The notes beneath the pieces were generated by a model that searched no databases, was not told where the DNA came from, and was given only the letters and a program-made list of their open reading frames with translations. A program made the position numbers and the translations under genes. Shown here in pieces: positions 50,346-62,741 of a stretch of DNA of 64,000 nt; within the stretch, counting starts at the first letter, position 1, and the number at the start of each line of letters is the position of its first letter. This stretch comes from Globodera rostochiensis (taxonomy: Eukaryota > Nematoda > Chromadorea > Rhabditida > Heteroderidae). The stretch lies in the NCBI GenBank assembly GCA_018350325.1, contig JAEVLN010000007.1, positions 2,895,804-2,959,803 on the forward strand, written 5' to 3'.

Positions 50346-52234
50346 CACACGCTGAACTCTTAAATCGGAGAAGAGATGGAATCACTTTTAGAATAAAGGA
50401 GGACTGAACAGTGAGAGAGCCAGACATTGAGTGTTTGTTGAGCGGGCATTTGGGAGATGGGCGTAATCTGACCATCTGATAGCGAGGGCATGCCCTTTCG
50501 GGGAAATGAATTTGGGGTCATCCCCCGGGGGCAGAAAGAACCAAACCCTTGGGGGACGGAGGGAGAGGGGTGAGGACGATTATTTGTTGTCATCCAACCA
50601 AAGTGAGGACGGGCCGAGCAGCGAGTGGCGTCGCCGGTCGTGGAGTTGTTTTTCGGTCGGTAGAGGCGTTCCTCCCAATTACCTGCCGAGTTTATTCCCC
50701 CCCCCCCCCCCCCCCCCCCCCCCTACGCTTCGTTTGAACTTCCCTCGAAGGCCGTCGTCCGTCCTCCTCCCGTTGATCTGACCTCAGCGAATCGGCCGGC
50801 ACAGTTACGTAATTTCCCCCCCCCCCCCCCCTCATTCATTCATTGGTGGTCTCCCCCACCTCCCTTGTGGGGAATTTGCCTCGTTTCCCCTCCGGAGATT
50901 GTTTACGAGAGCAGTAAATGAGTGAAAATGATGCCATCGAGCAACAGCGGGAAACGGTGACTGAGATCGTGAAAATTATATTGGAAAGTCTTTTGCGTCG
51001 GGATGGAAGCTCTTGACTAAATGTCAATTAGGCCCATCCCAAACCGATTTCAATCGCGACCAAAACGATCACAGCCGGCAATTCCAACAATTGGCTTCTT
51101 CAAATGCCAAATTGGTGGTCTAATTTTGTCAAAGATTGGTTTTCAGTTTATTCGCACTTTTTAGGGCATGTTTTGGTCACAATCCTCCGAGTACAATATT
51201 TGACCGCGACAAGTTTTTTTTTTGGTTTTTTGAAGTGCGGGTATAATTTGAAGAAAGGGAAAGACTGCAAAAATTCCTGAAAGTCCTCAGGGTTTAATAA
51301 TGGTGAAAGGCTTAAAATGTTAAAATTCTAATTCTCATCACTTTTTTCGTCCATTTTTTCTTCCGACTGCGCGTCCATCATCGCATCCGATCAGCCGACT
51401 CAACATCACATCCGATCAGTCGCATCCGATCAGCCGACCCATCATCACATCCGATCAGCCGACCCATCATCACATTGGTCCTTTTTGCCTCTTGGAATCG
51501 CATACCCCCTGAAGAGTCCGAATGAAAGTCGTTCGGATGTCAACTGACAGTCAATTCAGCTCTTCCAAGTTACAGCCTCCGTGGGAGAGTGAAGGCTGGT
51601 GAGGGCGATGTTACCCTATGAAAGGTGAGAACGGGGATAAAAAAGTATTTAAGAGAGAATATTATTTGTAATGAATGGAGGAGAGGGAGGGATTGAAGGG
51701 CGATTTGTGTGAACTGATCGAATGGGGGGGGTGGGGCTGATGATGAGAGTTGATGACCCGATTAGCTTCAGAAGGGGGGGGGAATGAATGGACAAACGAA
51801 ATGAATGGGTTGACCGCCACCGCTTACTAACAAAGAATGAATGAATGAATAAAATGAATTGTCTGGTGGATGGCGGCGGTGGTCAGACGGACGAAAGAGA
51901 CAAGCGCTGCCAGCGGCGGACTTGGGAAATGCATTTATTGGGGAGAGCAAAAAACGGACGGCGGCGGCGGGGAGGGGGGGGGGGGGACAGCCGACAGAAC
52001 AGACGGCGGGGGCGCGCCGTTCGCTGGGCAGAAAAGGAAAGGGGCCAAGCCGAGAGGGGCACGGGATGGGACGGACCGCCGGAGGGGGGGGGGACAAAAC
52101 AGCCGGGAAGGGGACGAATGAGAGGAAGCGAATGCGGAGGTTCGAATTGGGGCTTTGCTATTTTTATTCCAAAAATGGAATAAAACGCCAAAAGGTTACA
52201 AATTGTTCGGACTTAATTAATTCGAATTGCTTCG
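50346..52234. other. nuclear receptor upstream region, low-complexity rich
   Basis: C-runs at 50698-50723 and 50817-50831; G-runs at 51725-51732 and 51981-51988. 51376-51475 has about four copies of a 25-bp CATCCGATCAGCCGACCCAT unit. Several open frames on both strands reflect composition, not genes. Confidence 0.45.
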
Positions 52235-52792
52235 TCAACAATCAACGCTTTGTCCGAATAAAAATGCGGTAACAATCAACAGAATGAAGGCGCAGTCCAA
52301 ATGGAAACTTTCCAACGCTCCCAAAAGGGTCCTCTTCCGTTTGAAGAAGTCCCTTTCTCGTCGTCCACTTTCTTCCGATTTGCTTCGTCTGATAATCCGA
52401 GACAGACGGAAGTTCGCTTCGTCCAATGCTTCCATTGGCCTGTCCAGAAAGATTCCCTGGAGTTGGCCCACCCTACGCGTGTATTTTTGGTTGTCCAAAA
52501 GCTGTAAATGAGACGCGTGTTCGATGCGGAAGACAATGAAAGGGGAGAAAAGAAGAAAACCGGCGGCAGGCACTGACCTCCTTCAACCCGTTGAACACCG
52601 TTTGCGTATCAATCGAAAACTAATAGAAAGACTGTTTTCACATTATTCTCCAATTCCACCGATCGATGACAACTCACTTTGCTCAGCCCCACGCCTATAC
52701 CAAACTCCAGAACCATTTTGGCGTTGTGTGCTTGTTCCGCGAACACCGGCATCGCCAGCATCGGAGTGCGTGTGCACAGAGACTCTTTGATG
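52235..52792 (-). CDS. UDP-glucuronosyl/glycosyltransferase, C-terminal part
   Basis: Three 3' exons on the minus strand: 52792-52678, 52619-52578 and 52501-52235 (141 codons with stop). The first holds the end of the UGT signature region, TPMLAMPVFAEQAHNAKMVL followed by EFGIGVGLSK, where the acidic residue and Q after the PVF turn contact the UDP-sugar. Next come FSIDTQTVFNGLKE, LLDNQKYTRRVGQLQGIFLD and RPMEALDEANF, the typical helices of this fold, then a basic stretch and a hydrophobic segment (CAFILLIVTAFLF) fitting the ER-anchoring tail. The first exon begins at an acceptor (TTGTCCAG) abutting the GGAAG microsatellite; upstream exons are not in the window to 54.9 kb, so the gene is truncated or interrupted there. 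Confidence 0.8.
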
Positions 52793-52798
52793 CTGGAC

Positions 52799-53325
52799 AA
52801 GGGGAAGGGGAAGGAAGGAAGGGGAAGGAAGGAAGGGGAAGGGGAAGGGGAAGGAAGGGGAAGGAAGGGGAAGGGGAAGGAAGGAAGGGGAAGGAAGGAA
52901 GGGGAAGGGGNNNNNNNNNNGGTGAGAAGTGACGGAGAGAGAGTGAAAGAGAAGGGAGAGATAAAAGATAGAGAGAGAGAGAGGGAAGGAGAGACAGAGA
53001 GGGAAGGAGAGAGAAAAAGAGGGGAGAGAGAGAGAAAGGTGAGAGGAGAACCCGGAACGGAGAGGGGCTCAACTTGCAGAGCCGCAAGAGAACCCGGCCG
53101 TTCCGGTTCAGGAAGTGAGAGAGGTGAATCAACCTTCCCCGGAACGGAGAGGGGCTCAGCTTGCAGTGCCGCAAGAGAACCCGGCCGTTCCGGTTCAGGA
53201 AATGAGAGAAGTAAAGGAGAGAAGAGAGAGAGAGAGGGAAGGAGAGAGAATGAGAGAAGATAGAGAGAGAAGAGAGAGAAAGAGAAAGAGAGAGAGAGAA
53301 GAGTGAAAGAATACTAAATGTTAGG
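52799..53325. repeat. GGAAG and GAGA microsatellite block
   Basis: 52799-52910 is (GGAAGG)n/(GGGAAGG)n; 52921-53045 and 53215-53305 are GA-rich. Two copies of a ~98-bp spaced segment with CCCGGCCGTTCCGGTTCAGG (53090 and 53188) lie between. Confidence 0.85.
52911..52920. other. assembly gap (10 N)
   Basis: Ten undetermined bases in the microsatellite; true size unknown. Confidence 0.99.
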
Positions 53326-54928
53326 GGAAAATGTTTTTTTTTTGAGTTGAGACGGACCACTCCATTTCAAATGTAACGGGTAATCAAAAGAAAATCATCC
53401 TCCCCGCGAGGGAAGGACCTATCTCACCCCCAAACTGTTGGGCCAATTGGGCTGGAAAGGTAAACCCTTCCCTTCCCTTCGGAAATCAATTTTTGTTGAC
53501 CCCTCTGTCCAACGGATGGATGGGAGGAAGGAAGGAAGGAAGGAAGGATGGGGTGGACGCCTAACGACTGGACGGGGGTGGACACCAAAGTACAAAGTTC
53601 ACCACCCCTCTCCTCCCCTCCACCCATCCCAAAACCTTTTGGTTTACCCTGAAACCCCTTGAACCCTTTTGGTTCGACCCCGAAACCCTACTATAGGTTC
53701 ACGATAGGAAAGGGTTTAACCGAAACCCTTATCCTAAACCCTCTGGTTCAAAAACCGACCTTTGGTTCAAAAACCGAACCAATAGGTTCACGATGGGATG
53801 GGAATAAGAGACCTCCATAGGTCCACGAGAGCGCGGGACTCAGGACTCAATAGGCCCACGATAGGACGGTCTCTCACTAGGGGGGGGGGGTGTTTACTAC
53901 TGCCGTCGAAAAGTGGCACGTCAGGTCAAATCGGCGGAGAAAACTCAGCGGGGTGAACGGCTTGGTCGTGATGACTTGTATGGTAAATGGATGTTTTTAA
54001 TACATTTTTTAAAATAAAAATTTGACCAAAATTTATTATGAAATAACGTTCACCTACTTATCTGTTTTTTCGATAAGTTTCAATGTTCGTTAAATTCAAC
54101 AAAAAAATTCCGTCATGATAAAACTTGAAAATAAACAATTTTTTGAATTTGATGGATTTTTTAATATATCAAATTAATTCAAATACTCAAAAATTCAAAA
54201 ATTAAATATTCTGTATACAAAAATAAACGTTTTAACTTATTACAAAAAATATTGATTTTATTCAAAAGAATAAATTGAAAATAGACCTAAAATTTTATTT
54301 TGTTAATTATTTACACATTTTTTTTAGCTTCCAATCAATTACTTTCCTTGGGATATTTTCTGTGGGCATTCATCCGTCCGATCCTATCCGGTTGCAAGTT
54401 AAGCACCCGTTTTTGTTTCCATTGTTTACTCGGCAAACACGCGCACGCACACATTTGAAGCGTCTGGAGATAAAGCAGAGTTACTTTGGGCTAATATATC
54501 TCAGAAAATTTGCTTGACGTCATCGATGTTTCGGTTATGGCAGCGCCGCACTGTTTCAATTCCAAAAATGCAACAAATGCACCGGGAGGGGGGGGGGGGG
54601 GGGGGGAGTGGTTGTGGGCTTTCAAAAAAAACGGGACCAAAGGGGGGAAAAGGGGGACCAAAAGAAGTCTTAATCAAAAAATGGGGACTAATAGATAAAG
54701 AAGAAGCAGAAAAAACTATTGATAAAAAAATGGGGGATTTTAGTGACATTTTAAAAAAACCAGGACCAAAATTCAGCATAAAAAATGGAATTTTAAGCCC
54801 GGTCCCGAACTATTTCAAATAATTTTTAGAATAGTTTTAAAAAATATTAAGTTTAAGAATTAACATTAAAAACATTATTATTAGTTCAAACAATTCATAA
54901 TATTTTCTAAATCACCAAAAAAAGTTAA
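53326..54928. other. intergenic, low-complexity
   Basis: 53630-53870 is built of AACCCTTTTGGTTC / GGTTCACGATAGG phrases in both orientations. A G-run is at 53880-53890, another at 54586-54606. 54000-54300 is AT-rich. No gene supported. Confidence 0.45.
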
Positions 54929-57273
54929 ATGAATTTAGATGTAAAATTGATGGACAATCATAATATTTCGACCGCAACTTCGTCCTTGGTGTCCAGCAGC
55001 AATTTGTCGTCTATAATGGAAAGTCCGGAAGTGTCGCAACGCATCTCATTTAAGGGGGCAAGTCCGCCTGACACAAGCCAACGCTCAACTCGGATGGTTC
55101 AATATGTGCCAAGAAATGAGCAAAGTGCCATCAAAAAAATGTGTTGTCCGGTGCCGTTGGCTTCCGATCACGTCCAAAATGATGTCAGAATTTACTATTC
55201 AATTAAAATCCTAAATATAATTGTTTTCATCATTTTTACACAAAATTTTAATACCATTTTATTGGGACAATTTTTGATTTTGTTTTATTTAGATTTATCA
55301 AAAAAAAATTTTTTTTGAAAAATTCTTCCCCCTTTTTAGCATGCGCCTAATGCTATGCCATTGAGCAGCAGTCAATGGATCAGCCATATCCTTGATCAAA
55401 GTGAGTCTGATCAGACGACGGCACATGGCGGGCTGGCATCGATGCGATCGATGTGGGAGGACCGGATCAGCGAGGAGACTGAGCAGAAAGAAGTGCCAAA
55501 TAATTCTAGATTTTTAAACAATTTAAATATATTTTAATTAATGTCAAAAAATTAAAATGTTTTTAAGCGCGAAGAAGTGATCAATGCGGCGCTGTTTGCC
55601 CGTCGTCAATTTTTGTTCCCGAAATGGCGTTCCGTCGACCCACTGACAGCCTCGCTGGTTAGTTGGTTAAGCGAACGGCCAAACCGTCCGGGATCGGGGT
55701 CCCGACTAAATTCTGATCCCGACACAATCCCGAAAATCCCCAAATGGTCGGTCGGGATCTCACGAATTTTCGCAACAATTATTCAGTTAAAAAATTCAGC
55801 AAATTACTAAACAAAAACTAATGCTTTTAGGTGGCCTCGCATAAGACGCAAGAGATGATTCCAGTGGTCCGAATTATTTTTGTGTTTGAAAGACAAGGAA
55901 AATTTATAGGACAGCCGAATACCGCAATATCGACAACAGAGGCTGATGGAAACCGAAAGGATGGCACCGTATGCGAAGGTGCGCAATTATAATTTAAATT
56001 CAATTAAAATTTTGGCATTAAAAATTACTAAAATTTGGACTGGTTCTCTTGACCCCCCTTCCCCGACACATGCCATTCCCCGAAACCCCCGAATATGCCG
56101 TCCTAATTGTACCAGACCCCGGCATTTTTTGATCACCACCTCCGACCCTGTAATGCCCTTCGCCGACAATTCCCGAAAATGCCGACCAGATGCCACCAGT
56201 TTTGACATGTCGTTTCCGACGATTCCCGAACATGCCGCTGACACAACCCCCCATCTCCAAAATGGCGTTCCCGAATGTTCCGCCAATTTTTTTTCGGCAT
56301 TTTGGGCATCACCCCCCCCCATTCCTGACATGCCATTCTATGCGGGAAGACCAAGCCTAGTTTACAATTTTGTTAATTTTAAGTTGGAATTACACCAGCC
56401 CTACATTGAGCAAGAAGTCTCCAAACAGCTTCAAAAGGATGCCAAAAGAATGTTTGTCCCGGCTCGTCCAAAAAATCCTGAACAAATGGCATGGGCACGC
56501 GCATCCGAACTGTTATACAGACAACAACGGCCTTGGTAAAGCAGACATAATTTTCATAAATTGGAAAGTTGACTCATTTTGGAAAAATATACACCAATAT
56601 TTAAGTTTAGAAAATGCGTTCATAAAAATAATTTGTTTTTTTCGTATTAATTAATATTTACTGCTCTTTATAAAATTTTTAAATGATTATTATAAAGCCA
56701 AAAAATTTTATCTAGCTATTAGAGAAGGACCCAAAGATTTCGAGGGATTGAGATCCCGAGCCAATCCCCAAAAAATGGCCTTCGAGATTAGAGCCCCGGA
56801 CTTGAGGACCGATCGAGAATCTCGATCGGCCCGTGCTTTAGTCGAGATCCCGGCTCGGCATCCCGACAAATCCTGATCCCCTCATCCAAAGATTAAGCAA
56901 CTAATGGCTTTCATTTTTTTATTCATCAAAACTTTTTTATATTTTTCTCAAATCGAGAATCAATCGCTAATGTTTGGTTAAACGATTTAAATTGCGTTTT
57001 AGTGCCGCTTATTTCAAATATTGCTCACACAGGTACGATCTTGACGAAATTCGGCAACAAATAAGCCACGAATCGATTGCCAATGTTGGCACCACGCGCC
57101 AACTGTTCGAGCATCACAGTGACCTTTTGCCGGAGGAAAGGGAAATAAGGCCACGAAGGGCACAACTTCGAACCCTCGGGCAACAAATTGTTGAAGAAAT
57201 CGACCAAAATGCCGTTGATGGGGCAAGGAATGGCACTTTCTCTGGGCACCAAAGAGTGCAGCACAATTTTTGA
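54929..57273 (+). CDS. uncharacterised seven-exon protein
   Basis: Exons 54929-55183, 55340-55492, 55568-55657, 55831-55866, 55940-55978, 56384-56535 and 57003-57273 join in consistent phases (0,0,0,0,0,2) to 331 residues, which is unlikely by chance. The N-terminal 130 residues are S/T/Q-rich and likely disordered (SSLVSSSNLSSIMESPEVSQ). Then comes a helical, basic region REEVINAALFARRQFLFPKW, and a charged C-terminal half (YIEQEVSKQLQKDAKRMFVP, YDLDEIRQQISHESIANVG). No signal peptide or membrane span. I recognise no family; a nuclear or cytoskeletal regulator is only a guess. The donor at 55867 is weak. Introns 3, 5 and 6 contain CCCGA-rich low-complexity sequence. Confidence 0.6.
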
Positions 57274-58846
57274 TATTTTTTTTGGAAATTAAATAAAATG
57301 CTTAAATTTTTATACGGTAAAAATATATAAATAATTTTTTACTGAGTTAAATTGAAGCTTTAAATTCTTGCGTTTAAATTTCGTCTTTCGAAAAACTCAA
57401 AATTTTGTAAAATGCTCTTAAGGACAAAGCGTTTTTTAATGTTATATATAATAAAATTATTTTAAAAAAGTAAATTAAATTGTTTATTTTAATCGGTTCC
57501 AGTAAGTCTGGTCGTTTTAAGTTTTATTTGATACTATTTCCGCACTTGCCATAGTTTTGCCATATTTTGAAAACTTGCTAAAAAATTCTTCTTTTTTTTG
57601 AGGGATAACTCGAGGGGGGGGGGGGGGGTGTGATTTGGGAAGGGTGGCCAGTAGGGTTGTTCGAGAGACTCGGTTCTCGGGGACATTTCTTGGTCTCGAG
57701 TCTCGGTAAAATTTTAAGTCTCGAACATTCCTAGTGCCAGGAGCCCAAGGCCCGGGGTCCTCGCCCGAAAATATGGCAAATGCCATATAAATAATATGGT
57801 ATTTAAACAACCCTGACCCAACCCTTCTTCCATCCCCCTGCAATTCCTTCTCAGCCCCGTGGCATTTTCAGTCCTCGGAGTTGGCCAACCCAGCGCCGTT
57901 TTGTGTTACCTATCCTTTTTTTCTATCTTTGTTTTATGTAAATGTAAAATATTCGCGTTTTGCTTTCGCTGTTTTTGTTCCACCAGTGTGTTAATCATCC
58001 AATTTCTGATCAGTTTTTTTGGTGTCAGATGGAATGAATGAATGAATGAATGGCTGCTTGTGGTGGGAAGAGCAGCAAAATTCATTATTCATTCATCATC
58101 ATTTGCTTTTAATTGGTGTTGGGAAAAGCAATGAAAAATTTCGAACAAATTCACTCATAAAATAAAAATTTTTAAACAAAAATTAAAGGAAAAGTTTGAC
58201 AATTTTTGACTTCTTTTTTGTTTGTTAAGAAATTAAAGAATTCATAAATTGTATTATGTTTTTTTTCATTTTTAAATAATTAAAAATGCCAAATTTAAGA
58301 AAAAAATCAAACGCTTTCAATCCGACAAAACAATGTATGCGCTCCTTTTTCTTCCACAAAAGATTTGAAACTGCTGAAACTGAACTGAATCGTTCTGTGT
58401 GCAGACAGGCATAATTTTATTTAATAAATTTTTGTGTCACGATTAACAAAAAAATGTACATATTAAAAACAGAAACGTCAAGTGCGGAAGAAGTGTCGTC
58501 TAGTGCGGAAGTGTCCACTACGGAAATGGGTAGTCCCAGTCACCACTAGGGCCCGGATTTTTAGTTCCTAAAACCCCAAAAATAGGCACTAAAAATAGCC
58601 TAAATAGTTCTTAAAAAATAAAAAGTCTAGGTGTGTATGTGGACAAAAAAATTTTTCGCAATATTTATTAATCAAACTTCATTTTTGGTGATAAAAATTT
58701 CAATTCCAAACAATTCAGTCAAGCTAAAAACTTGATTTTCGTTCATTTTAGAGCATGAGGGCGGGGGGTTCAGGAACTAAAAATCCGGGCCCCAGAGTCA
58801 CCACAATTTTAATTTTGCTTACAAAACGCCAACATGTGATTTTTAG
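57274..58846. other. intergenic with a possible short TIR element
   Basis: 57651-57827 begins AGGGTTGTT and ends AACAACCCT and contains GTCTCGAG/CTCGG phrases. A G-run is at 57614-57627. A signal-peptide exon for the next gene should lie here but was not identified. Confidence 0.4.
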
Positions 58847-60516
58847 CGCTTAAATGTTGGAGAGGCGCGTTCGTAAACATGGTACCTGGTGGCGCTATAC
58901 AAAAAATGAGACTGTGGGAATGCCCGGAGGGTTCCGCGCGTTGCGTCAAAATGCACTGCTCGATGGATGAGGCGGCGTTGAGAGCACTACAACTGGATCA
59001 CGTTCCGCCGGGAAGTGCGTTTATATATATGCCGGCATGTATTATTTGAAAATTAGGCTTATTCGAATACCGTATTTCCTCTATTAGTAACCCATGGGTT
59101 ACAATTGTTCAAACCCCCCTCAAGGCGGCGGGGGGGGGGGGTACAATTGGAAGCAGGGCTGCGTCGAAACCTTTCGATTTCGATAATTTCGAGGTTTTTC
59201 TACCGAAATAAAAAAAATTTCGATTTCGAAGATACTTTCGATTTCGAAAAATTTTTTCTTTCGACGCAGTGATTAGAAGGCCAAACAAAATTGGTATCAT
59301 ACAAAAGCTCTCAGTATGCTGAACCTTTGACCAAGCTAAAGCTAACCGATTCGTCTTTTCAAAAAAAGTTATAGGTTTAAAACCTGTGAAAATTGCCATT
59401 TTTGTCGTGCTGACATCATAACTTTCTTTGTTTAAGTCGAATCGCTTAGCTTTTGCCTTTGTAAGCTTCTACATTACATGCTTTCAAATGATACCAAGAA
59501 TGTTTGGGTTGGTTGACTTTGAACAAAGTTTTAACGAAAAACTTGTCGGCGCCCAATCGTGCGGGGTACCGGGGGGTTTCAAATAGAGGGTGGGTTACTA
59601 ATAGAGGAAATACGGTAATCCTAGTATGGCGCTTAGAATTTGTTTGATCGAAGGTGGCATAAGTGAAATATACTTAAGCTGGTCCCACCACCCCCCCCCC
59701 CCGCGTTTTTTGAAAATAATAAAAAAAATTTCTGTTTTAGTTCAACCAGTTTGAGGTGGGGTATGCAAAAGCTAAATGGATAAAAAGGAGTGCCTAGGAG
59801 TACTCGGGGCCGTAGAATCCGAAGCTGAAGTTTTTTCGACCAATTTCGAATCCCGGACCCGAGTTCGAACAATTTTTCAAAAAATCAAAATTTTCGAAAA
59901 ATCAATTTCTGCCTCAAAAGCATTCAAAAAACACAAAATTACAAGGAAAAAGCAAAAAATGATCGAAATGCTTTTTGAATGATGAGGCCAAAATTGATTT
60001 TTCAAAAATTTTTATTTTTTGAAAAATTGTTCGAATTCGGATCCGGGGTTCGAAATAAATTTCAGATTCGGATTCTACGACCCCGAGTACCCCTAGGAAC
60101 TCCTTTTTATGCACTTAGAAAATTTTTTATTATTTTGAAAAAATGGGGGGGCCAGCTTAAGTATTACCGAAATAGTAAGTGAATAGACATACCGGATCTC
60201 CAACAAAATGCCAACAATATTCCGTTCTGTTTTTTAAAATTCAAATTGTTAAGCAAAAAGCTTGACGCAGACGTCCAAGGGGTGTCTGCTGGCAACGGAC
60301 AAATGTGAACTGCCTGACGAAACTTTCATGGGAGTCTCTTTCAAGTCACTTCAAAAGTACTGCAAAGTAACGTGCTGTGACGGTAATGCATGCAATGGCA
60401 CGCTCGGACTGCGTTCCGTCGGCACGGTCGCTGCAATGATGGCATTTTTTGCGGCGGGTAAACAACGTTTGTATAAAAGTCAATTGTTGGCATTGGCATT
60501 TTTAAATCGAAAGTAA
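58847..60516 (+). CDS. Ly6/uPAR-type three-finger protein (5' exon not found)
   Basis: Two exons, 58847-59014 and 60254-60516, phase 1. After an acceptor TTTTAG the protein reads (A)LKCWRGAFVNMVPGG, ECPEGSARCVKMHCSM, then GCLLATDKCELP, YCKVTCCDGNACNGTLGL. The order LxC...ECP.GS.xCVK...GC...C...CCxxxxCN is the nematode Ly6/ODR-2-like pattern, ending with the invariant CN. A hydrophobic tail (SVGTVAAMMAFFAA) follows, suitable for GPI attachment; a donor right after it (GTAAAC, 60457) could remove the basic end. The phase-1 acceptor implies an upstream signal-peptide exon. The 1.24-kb intron carries two MITEs. Confidence 0.75.
59070..59615. mobile_element. TA-flanked MITE with 25-bp TIRs
   Basis: CCGTATTTCCTCTATTAGTA (59070 on) is repeated inverted to 59615, with TA on both sides. 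546 bp, no ORF; sits in the Ly6-gene intron. Termini CCGTATTT resemble the CCGTATAT ends of 17257-18189. Confidence 0.85.
59670..60175. mobile_element. palindromic MITE
   Basis: Arms 59670-59900 and 59990-60170 are inverted: ACTTAAGCTGG at the left end, CCAGCTTAAGT at the right; AAAAAGGAGTGCCTAGGAGT and CGTAGAATCCG pair with CGGATTCTACGACCCCGAGT. Relatives occur at 35850-35925 and inside 62742-63446. Confidence 0.75.
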
Positions 60517-62031
60517 AATACATCTTTTAGTGTTTTTTGTTCATTGGCACTAACTGATTGAGAAGAGAATGAACGAAGAATGAATACTCGAAATCCAAAC
60601 ATCGACAATTACCCAAAAAAAAGATAAACTCACGTCGAACTAAACTAATCTCACGTTAATAAAAAAAGAAGAACAGTCTTTTTCAAACCCTTAAATCTCT
60701 CTAAAAATTTAAATTAAAGACAACATCGATGTAAAAAGATAAACTTTTAATTTATTAACTTTTATTCTAAAAAATTTTTCCTTTTTCAAAAAACAACCCC
60801 CCCAAAGATTAATTAAAAAAAGGAGCAAAACCGATTCAATTTTTTATTTATTTGTGAAATAATTTTTAATTTTGATGAAGGATTTATTGGCATTGGAAAT
60901 AGATTTTGTGCCACAATTGTAAAACAAAATGTTTGTATCTCAGCGCATGATTTTTTTCTGTCACAAAATGACTTTTTGAACACGGCAAAAGCTAATGAGA
61001 GAAGTGCCGGGCTACACGCAACGCAAAATAAATCACATTTTAATGTTTTTCAAATGTTTTATTTGCGAAAAAACGGATGCCATGTAAAAAATGGCAATTT
61101 TGGAACAATTTTATTAGCAAAAATGTTAAAATAAATCGGATTCTCTCGGTTCAAGTACAAACATGTTAACCTTCAAGTACATAAATTTGAAATTTAAAGA
61201 AATTCAAGAACACAAAATTTCTTGTTATCAAAACAAAAAACAACAAAAATTTTCGTGTTTTCCTCATTTGTCAGCATTTTGTGCAGCTCGCCACACAAAA
61301 ATTTTTTCATATTATAAACAAAATTTAAACAGAAAGTACATTTTGAGTTTTTTTAGTCCATTTTTAAGCACTGTACTGCCATCCAAGTACATCTGGAAAG
61401 GAACCCTGGTTAAGAGAATTGCAACCAGAATTTTATTCTCTTCTCTTCCATTCCTTTTCTCTCTTTCTCTTCCATTTCTGTTTTGGCTTTCGCTCCCCTC
61501 TTCTTTCTCTCCTCTCTTTCTCTCCCCACTCCTTTTCTCTCTCCCTCTTTCATTTCTTTTCTCTTCCATGTTTCTTGTCTTCGAGCTAACCTACCTTTTA
61601 TCCCCTCTCTTCTTTTCTCTTATTTCTACCATTTTTCTTGAGCCCACCTTGTATCTCTCTCTCATTTCTCTTTATTCGTTCTTTTCTCTCTTTCTCTTCC
61701 CACTTCTTTTCTCTCTTTCTCTTCCATCTTGAACCCACCCTTTATATGTATTATACACACTCCTTTTTCCACACAAATCTGCTGCTTTCTTTCATCTTCC
61801 CCTGCTCCACATCTCTACCTCATGCTTCTCTCTCTCTCTTACTCTTTCTCTCTCTCATTTTTGTCGCCTCTCTTCCACTTCACTTCCTCTTTCCCCAGTT
61901 TAATGCATTTGCTCTGTTTTTATTCTTCCTTCTCCTCCTCTTCGCGTCCTCCGACTTCACCTCTTACTCCTCCTCCTCTTCCTTCCCCACTATTATTCAT
62001 TGTTCCCTTCCATTTGCACATAATCGATTCC
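60517..62031. other. AT-rich flank and long pyrimidine tract
   Basis: 61430-62031 is about 600 bases of CTCTTTCTC-type sequence on the plus strand. The 190-codon ORFs over it are compositional. 60517-61160 shows nothing recognisable. Confidence 0.6.
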
Positions 62032-62039
62032 TTCTTTCC

Positions 62040-62462
62040 CAGGGATGCCAAATTGCCTTATTTTTAAGGCAAATGCCATAATTTTGGGAATTTGCCTTAT
62101 TGTTTGCCATATTTCCACACTTGCCATAATTTTGCCATATTTTAAACTTTGTGAAAATACTCATTTTTAAGTGAAAAAAGAATGCCCGAAAAAAGTGCTC
62201 TTTGTTTTTAAATTTGAAGTTTTGGTTGCAAATCTCATAACAAATGAGAGTCAAAAATTCAAAATTTTTTTCGGCGGCGCCTATCGGCACAGCCGACCCT
62301 CCCCAGAAGTGAAGCAAAACTCTCAAAAAAAAATTGTTTTTTTGAAAATTCCTTAAGAAAGTTGCCATAAAAATGCCATATTTTTGGCCCCTCGATGCCA
62401 TAAAAATGCCATATTTTTGGAGCCGGTTGCCATATTTTACCGCAGTTGAGTTGGCATCCCTG
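62040..62462. mobile_element. hAT-type MITE with 8-bp TSD
   Basis: TIRs CAGGGATGCCAA and TTGGCATCCCTG; TSD TTCTTTCC at 62032-62039 and 62463-62470. Subterminal tandem TGCCATAATTTTG and TGCCATATTTTTG units in both arms; a GC hairpin lies in the interior. 423 bp, no ORF. Confidence 0.9.
62273..62294 (-). repeat. GC-rich dispersed hairpin, copy 10
   Basis: Reverse orientation, one mismatch in the stem (GGCACAGCC), inside the hAT-type MITE. Confidence 0.85.
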
Positions 62463-62741
62463 TTCTTTCCCCCCTCCTTATATTCCTTCTGCTGCCTACT
62501 AAACCCCCCAAATTTTATTTTTTTATTCGTGTCAATGTTTCTTCTATACGAAGGAGTTTGATCAAAATTTTTTTTTATTTTTGTGATCAATTTTAATGTA
62601 CATTCAAAGTTTGGTGGCACAATATCCGACCGGCCTTTCGGTTAGCCCGGACGGGTGGTGCAAATTTTTAATCAAATTTTTCTGTAAAAATTTGCCATTC
62701 AAAAAATGCCACAAAATCAAACCCGGGACCCAGTTTTAAAC

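Noticed and set aside
49139..50363. Plus-strand ORFs opposite the nuclear receptor
   Set aside because: The minus strand encodes a complete receptor with a zinc-finger domain in phase; the plus frames are shadows.
51845..52272. Glycine/arginine-rich ORFs near the G-runs
   Set aside because: Compositional; frames on both strands are equally open and unlike any family.
52666..53360. ORFs of up to 221 codons over the GGAAG/GAGA block
   Set aside because: Low-complexity translation that also runs through the N gap.
61163..62081. 189- and 147-codon serine/leucine/phenylalanine ORFs
   Set aside because: They follow the CTCTTTCTC pyrimidine tract; no splice or homology support.
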